From: Cryptomeria japonica
Taxonomy: Eukaryota; Streptophyta; Pinopsida; Cupressales; Cupressaceae
DNA: 64,000 nt
NCBI RefSeq assembly: GCF_030272615.1
Contig: NC_081406.1
Location: 260,267,386 to 260,331,385 of the forward strand
Direction of reading: 5' to 3'
Positions 58,141 through 64,000 of this stretch are shown here, piece after piece (the stretch's first letter is position 1; each line of letters begins with the position of its first letter). Below the pieces are notes generated by a model. The model saw only the letters and a program-made list of their open reading frames with translations. It had not been told where the DNA came from and made no database searches. The position numbers and the translations under genes were made by a program.

Positions 58141-58525
58141 GTTATCATAAAGTTACAAATTATGTAAGTGTACATGAACACACATGTGCAAAACATGAAA
58201 TTTACTCTATTTAATTTCTTTTTAAAAATTGCATATTAAGAACTACATAACTTATTTATGTACATTTATAACAACACAAATTATTTAAATACTAAGTTAT
58301 ATACTAACTAACATTAAACTTAAACACTAAGTTACATTAAGTTTAAACAATAAGTTACATCAAATTTAAATACTATTACATTAAAATCTACATAATAAAA
58401 TTGAATTTAAATACCAAACATTAAATTTCTATATGTATGTGAACTCAAAATAAGCATTAAATACTAGATATTAAATTTACACATGGACTCGAACTCAAAC
58501 TACATAAAAGACTTAATACAGTTTA

Positions 58526-58773
58526 AGTGGGGAGAGAGAGAGAGAGAGGTCCTAAAAAGTGTATGTAAAAAGACTTAAATGGAGAGAGGGAGAGAGAGAG
58601 AGAGAGTAAAAACAAATTAAGGGGAGAGAGGGGGAGAGATAGAGAGAATAAAAAGACTTAAGGGGAGAGAGGGAGACAAAGAGTGTGTAAAAAGGCTTAA
58701 GGGGGTGAGGAGAGAGTATAAACAATTAAGGGGAGAAAGTGAGAGAGAGGGGGAGAAAGAAAGTAAAAACACT

Positions 58774-58815
<42 letters not shown>

Positions 58816-59064
58816 TTTACAAAAAATGTAAAAATATTTAAGATCCTTAGAGGGGGAGAGAGATATAGAGTGAGTGTGTATAAAAAGACATAAAGATAGA
58901 TAGAGAGTGAGAGAGAGAGAGAGAGAACTTAAAAAAAATGTTAAGGGGAGAGAGAGTAAAAAAATTTAAGGGGGCAGAGGGACAGAGATATCTAGAGAAA
59001 GTGTGTGTAAAACTTTACTTAAGGGGAGAGAAGGAGAGAGATTGTAAAAATAATTAAGGTCCTA

Positions 59065-59135
<71 letters not shown>

Positions 59136-59416
59136 TCTAGCCCAAAATTTTGTGTAAAAATTGATTTAAGGAGAGAGGGAGAGATATATCTACATAAAGT
59201 TTGTAATGACTTAAGGTCTAGTGAGGGAGAGAGATCTTCAGAGAGGGTGTATGAAAATACCTAAGGGGAAGAGAGTAGAAAGAATTAAGTGGAGAGAGAG
59301 ATTTTCAAGAGAGTAAAAAGACTTAAATGGGGGAGAGAGAGAGGGGGGAGCGCACTTAAGGAGAATAAGCTAGATCTCTACTAAAAAGAATCAAAAGGGG
59401 AGAGAGGGAGAGATAA
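58526..59416. repeat. GA-rich satellite-like block with long (GA)n
   Basis: About 890 bp of nearly pure purine on the plus strand. Short units such as 'gtaaaaagacttaaggggagagaggg' are repeated irregularly between GA runs, and the longest (GA)n is 59066-59132. Adjacent bases are A-rich with few C. No ORF. Confidence 0.92.
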
Positions 59417-59439
59417 AGGTTTTAATGAAAATATTTTAA

Positions 59440-59640
59440 GGTTTTACAAGATTTTTCTACGGTTTTGTAATGTAATACAAGAATTTTTTTAAGGTTTTCT
59501 AAAAAAATGTAAGTGTTTGTAAGATTTTTCTAAGGTTTTCTAATTTTTTTTAGGTTATCCAAGTTTTTCTTAAAAAAATCTAAGGTTTTCAAAGGTTTTT
59601 CTAAGGTTTCTTAAAGTGTTCTATGTGGTTTAAATATGTG
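59440..59640. repeat. T-rich repeat of aaggttttctaa-type units
   Basis: At least seven loose copies of 'aaggtttt(c/a)(t/c)aa' or 'gatttttctaaggttttct' follow the GA block directly. Very low complexity. Confidence 0.7.
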
Positions 59641-60536
59641 ATTATTAACCTAAAAATACAAGAATACAAAAATAAACATTTGAACTTGCTAAATTATTTA
59701 TCATAACTTCTAGAGAGACATATTCTAATTATTTCATAAATCTCATTGGAATGCATTCATGAGATCAATAGTGTAGAAATTATTAAAGGTACCCAATTGT
59801 TTAGTTGGTATGTATTCCTCAAGAGAATCCTCAATTCTCAACTATAAAAATCTATCTTAAAATAATTATATCACATCTTGTAGATTCATCTACACCATTA
59901 TTATTGGATAAATAATTGATTGTGATGTGTAGTGCAATGATTGATGGATATGAAGAAAATATATTGAAGGTTTCAATCCAATTTTAAATTTCTTTTCAAT
60001 AATATTCCCTTTTGAGAACACATTGTTAGTATTGTAGGTTGTGCACTTAGGCAACATAATTAGAACTTTCATGTTAAGGCCAAGACTTAACAATTATAGA
60101 ACTTTATATGAAACATGGGTCTATTCTATAAACATTATCCTTTGCTACCCCATTTCAATACTTCACCATATGCTATTTTTTGTAAGTATTGTGATGGATG
60201 AAAAGATAAATAGTTTAATAGTGAACCCTCATAATGAGAACTAAGATAAAAAGAATTTATAGGCATGTTACGTTTTTTATTATATCAATAGATAGATTTT
60301 ACATTGTAGATTGAATTAAAAAAATTAATTAAATAGATGAAAGGAAACAAATAATTAACAACAAATAAATGTGATGCAATGTAAAAATTTGGTCCAAATG
60401 AGAGACTTCTAGTGTCTCTCTAAGGGAATATGAATAGATTGGAGATCCACATAATTTATTAAGTTGTGCATAACAGAAACTGTCGAGTTTGTGGAGTATT
60501 TTCCATAACTTTTGTCCAAATCTATGCAACTTGTAA
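59641..60536. other. AT-rich spacer without a gene
   Basis: No protein-like frame or repeat structure was recognised; it ends at the start of the LTR at 60537. Confidence 0.6.
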
Positions 60537-61659
60537 TGTAATGCCTACCAAAATACCCTAGATAAATACACATAATCTAACTACAAATAGAGATAATTTT
60601 TTATTATCATCTACTAATACAACATGTGCAACTAAGATCAATTACCATATACTTATCAAATGCATCATTTACTATCTACGACAATGCATAAATCATCATG
60701 AACATAACCATAGCAACATATAATGCAAGCGGAATTTAATGCTAACATAACATTTAACCTATTATTATACTTTTCCTTCATGCATTCATTCCCTAGGGTA
60801 CCTTAACATCACTACTTACTAGCAACATCTTAGCAACATATCCATATCATGAAAGAAATAACATACATTTCATTTAAGATCTACTGATTACTTCTTATAC
60901 ATGAGATTATGATCTATCAATGCATATCTCTAAAAACCCAATGCTCTAACTTAATTTTAAGCACCAATTAAAATGTTCCTTATACCATATCATTCCATTT
61001 ATATATGCATGAATATGCAGAAAATACTATTCTATTTTCCAAATAAGCCTTCACAACAATACTCATTATGAATCATATGACATAACATGATTACACTAGT
61101 TCTCAAAATTCAATTCTCTAATTCATCTTAAGATCCCAATCCTATACATAATACACATTTCTATAATATGATCCATATGATAGTATACCATCCTATTTCA
61201 TTACTAGTTCATAGTCTTACATCAACAAATCCTATTACAAGAGACCATGATATAAGTACATAGTCTTATTACATCACAATGCCATCATGAATGCATTACA
61301 TAATCTTTATATATAGAAATCAACTACAAGTCCTTTCACATTATGGTGAATCATAGAGTCCAAAGCCACTCATGCTAACACCAATGAAGAATATCCAAAT
61401 GAAAGAAGGCATCAAACCACCCAACCATGTGGAACCAAATAGGAACCACTCTTGTGCTAGGAGATGACATGGGGTTCCAACTCACATTCAAGACCTAGGT
61501 TAACACCTAATGACCAAGGGAACTAACATAACAACCACAAGAAAACATCAATAATCAAAATAAATTACACCACAAGGCTAAAGTAAAACAACAACAAACT
61601 CCCAAATGCATGAACCAGAAATCGAGCATAAGGACCATGGTCATAGGTATGAGTGAAGT

Positions 61660-61880
61660 GTCATCACATGCTATCCTCACGAAGAAGGGAAAAAAGTCAA
61701 GCCCTGATAGAAACACTGCTATGTTCTATTCTTATGAAGAAGGTCAATCCATACCCCTAGTAGTCATGTATGCTACCCTCACAAAGAAGAGAAAAACAAT
61801 ACTACTGATAGACATACATGCTACCCTCACAAAGAAGGGTAATATCAATCCCCTAATAGACATGTGGAGCCATCTCAACC
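61660..61880. repeat. Four diverged tandem units of about 50 bp in the LTR
   Basis: Units of the form 'catgctaccctcacaaagaagg … cccctaatagacat' begin near 61667, 61720, 61767 and 61823, with substitutions and small gaps. Confidence 0.75.
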
Positions 61881-62079
61881 TATGTGAGAAAAAGGGAGAT
61901 TAGCTTTCCATCTCAATGACCTCAAACCAATTATTATCTCACATGACCTTGTTCATCACTTGAAAGCCCACTCCCCCTAACCTTACGACAAGACCTTAGG
62001 GTGAAACATATAACAAAATAACAACATGAAGGCTAGCATTTGATATAAAAATAGTCACAACATCACTAAGAACATATAG

Positions 62080-63021
62080 TGTTGGAATCGAAGAACACTG
62101 AGAGGGGGGGGGGGGGTGAATCAGTGTTCTACCAGAATGATCAATTTTAACCTTATTAAAACATGCATACACCAACTGGTATACCAATACATATAGAATT
62201 AAAAGAAGTAAAGCAAACAATAAGCCAATCACATCAATGAATACAATAACACACAGAATTATACATGGAAAACCTCAAAGAGGAAAAACCACGGTGGGAT
62301 TTGTGACCCACAATATCAATCCACTGGCCATATGAAGAGATATTACAAAATATAGGGTCCTACACTTGCAGGAAGGCTTAAAGCCTAGAGCACATTGCTC
62401 AATCACAAAAGGAGCCTCACTGAATACATACAAATCCAAACTACAATCCGAAGAAATGATTGAACTGCAAAGATAGCATCTTTTATGCCTAGATAAGGTT
62501 CCAGTTAAGCTCTATCTATTCCAATCTGAAACCCTAAAACCCTTATCGAAACACCCCTTTACATAAATATCCTCACATACATGATCGCTCTCATATATTT
62601 TTCATTACATAACATTATCATATTCTTCTATCCATCCATGTTCACATCCATATCATATATCAAAATGATCTAATCAACTGACCTATATACCCTTTACAAT
62701 TCATCATGCCTTATGTCGGATTACAAAGATAATCACAATATGAATATACATGTCGGCTAGATAACATAAATACATGAATATAAAAAAAAATTGTCGATGC
62801 TAGATCCAAAAGATGTCATCCTCCAATACCGATAACTTGATTCTAAACCATGTCGACCTACATTGCCGGTAACCAAAGAAATCTATCCAACCTGTCGATG
62901 AAGTGTCTGTGAAGTGTCTGTCAATATATAACTGAACTAAAATATGAAGTTGGAATATGTTGCCATGTTTCCATCAATGATAATATATTGAAACCAACCA
63001 ATTGAGTGTCAATTGCCAACA
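62080..63021 (-). mobile_element. Copia solo LTR, 942 bp
   Basis: It starts TGTTGGAATCG and ends TTGCCAACA, with exact TATAG duplications (62075-62079 and 63022-63026). Near its sense 3' end is a perfect 10-bp hairpin (62092-62101 and 62121-62130) around a G-run (C on the sense strand). Nested in the gypsy-type LTR. It differs in sequence from the 20696 family. Confidence 0.92.
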
Positions 63022-64000
63022 TATAGATAAATAAGGAAACACATAAAGCCTCATACAAGGCATTTTGAGCCATCACCAAAGTAATGGAGCCAATAAAACA
63101 AGCATAAACATGGCATCAAGGCCAATCCAAAAGCATAATCCAATCCTCAATAGTGAGGCAAACTCAACTCACTAGAGCTTTCATATTCACTTCTGAACAA
63201 TGGGGATTCCTTATGCTAGAGCATACAAGCCAAAAACCTAACGATAAGACTAAAAACCACTTACCAGAGCACAAAATCATCATGGAAAGATACTATGACA
63301 TCATAATCAATTTTGAGAAACACTTCACAATCCAAAATGCCTCTAGAAAATGCACGAAAATTGAAAAACTAATCATCATGAGAAAAAATGACAAATCCAG
63401 CATCCTAAGAGTAGATTAGCACTCTCATAACCCAGGTTAGTACTTATAGGAGCCAAATTAGTGCTCTTGGATTGTCTTTCAGTGCTCTTGGTCCTAGAAA
63501 TAATGCTTCTGGTCTTAGAAATGGCATTTTTGGTAAAAGTGTAGAAAACTAATGAAAACGAATAAAATTTCATATCAGACTTGCCTAGACTTGCATATGG
63601 GAAAACAAGTGAACAATTAACACACCCAGGAGGTGCAGGAAGATGTGAAAGCATGAAGGAAACACACTATGGACATAACATGGATGATTTGCAAGGTAAT
63701 CAATCAAAATCCCATCATATACTTGCTTAGGAAGGCACAGAGCTTCACATTACTTATAGGAATACAATACAACTCAAAGTATACCAAAATTATAATTCAA
63801 ATAACTATCTAAGACCCCAATCAGACAATAACCATCAACAAAAAAGGTTTGTAACCAAAACATCCTCCTAGAACAATCATATCCACTGTTGGCAAGCTAC
63901 TAGAAAAAGGGAAAATCAACTACAATGCTCACAGATCAAGAGATTATACAAGGAGACATTAAGGAGGTAAAATTTCAACCCCAAGCAATACAAAAGACAA

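Larger units (their letters stand above)
60537..64000 (-). repeat. Gypsy-type LTR, cut by window end
   Basis: It starts TGTAATGCCTACC, matching the solo LTR start at 41826 and the complement of the LTR end at 2645, and shares the inner block at 61455-61465. The TACTACA-type end is not reached, so the LTR runs beyond the window. It is interrupted by a copia solo LTR at 62080-63021 and has its own tandem repeats (61660-61880). Confidence 0.75.

Noticed and set aside
62101-62118. Poly-G run as an assembly artefact
   Set aside because: Similar runs of variable length occur at the same hairpin position in other copia LTRs, so the run is real although its exact length may be error-prone.
1-64000. 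LTRs at both window ends as one pair enclosing a giant element
   Set aside because: They are in opposite orientation and strongly diverged, so they cannot be the two LTRs of one insertion.

Overview
The window is plant nuclear DNA made almost entirely of nested retrotransposons; I find no intact host gene. Plant-type Ty1/copia, Ty3/gypsy and L1-like elements are all present. The very long LTRs (3-5 kb), the predominance of solo LTRs and the AT-rich spacer suggest a large, TE-bloated genome, most likely a gymnosperm (conifer). That identification is an inference: no species marker is visible.

Layout. 1-2645: 3' part of a long gypsy-type LTR. 2646-3780: broken intron-containing transposase-like gene. 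3786-8690: AT-rich spacer with a solo copia LTR (5656-6881, TSD ATGTA). 8691-9768: another copia LTR. 9781-12270: 5' part of a plus-strand gypsy element (LTR, PBS, leader, start of gag), cut by a gag-only copia element (12271 to about 14730). 14730-18058: degenerate spacer with an inverted repeat.

18059-49705 is a four-level nest, and most boundaries carry exact target-site duplications. A copia solo LTR (TSD TCTAT) was entered by a complete minus-strand copia element (20696-49142, TSD CAGTG). That copia was entered by a complete 16.2-kb minus-strand gypsy element (22739-38932, TSD ATATG) and separately by a copia solo LTR (41596-46779), which was itself entered by a 3.8-kb gypsy solo LTR (41826-45642, TSD CATGT). 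With insertions removed the copia is about 7.06 kb, normal for a full-length element.

49711-58140 is a decayed protein-like minus-strand sequence split by a 7.2-kb L1-like LINE (50615-57771, 18-bp TSD). 58526-59416 is a GA-rich satellite-like block. 60537-64000 is a reverse-oriented LTR of the same gypsy family as those at 1-2645 and 41826-45642, entered by a copia solo LTR (62080-63021, TSD TATAG).

All coding regions carry stops or frameshifts. Most noteworthy are: (i) a hairpin near the 3' end of eight copia LTRs whose stem sequences differ but still pair around a conserved C-rich loop; (ii) the gypsy element, which has a roughly 1000-codon ORF inside each LTR, an archaeal-type RNase H placed between protease and RT, and a native RNase H lacking most catalytic residues; (iii) a LINE whose RNase H domain breaks off and continues in frame into an acidic, coiled-coil-like protein.
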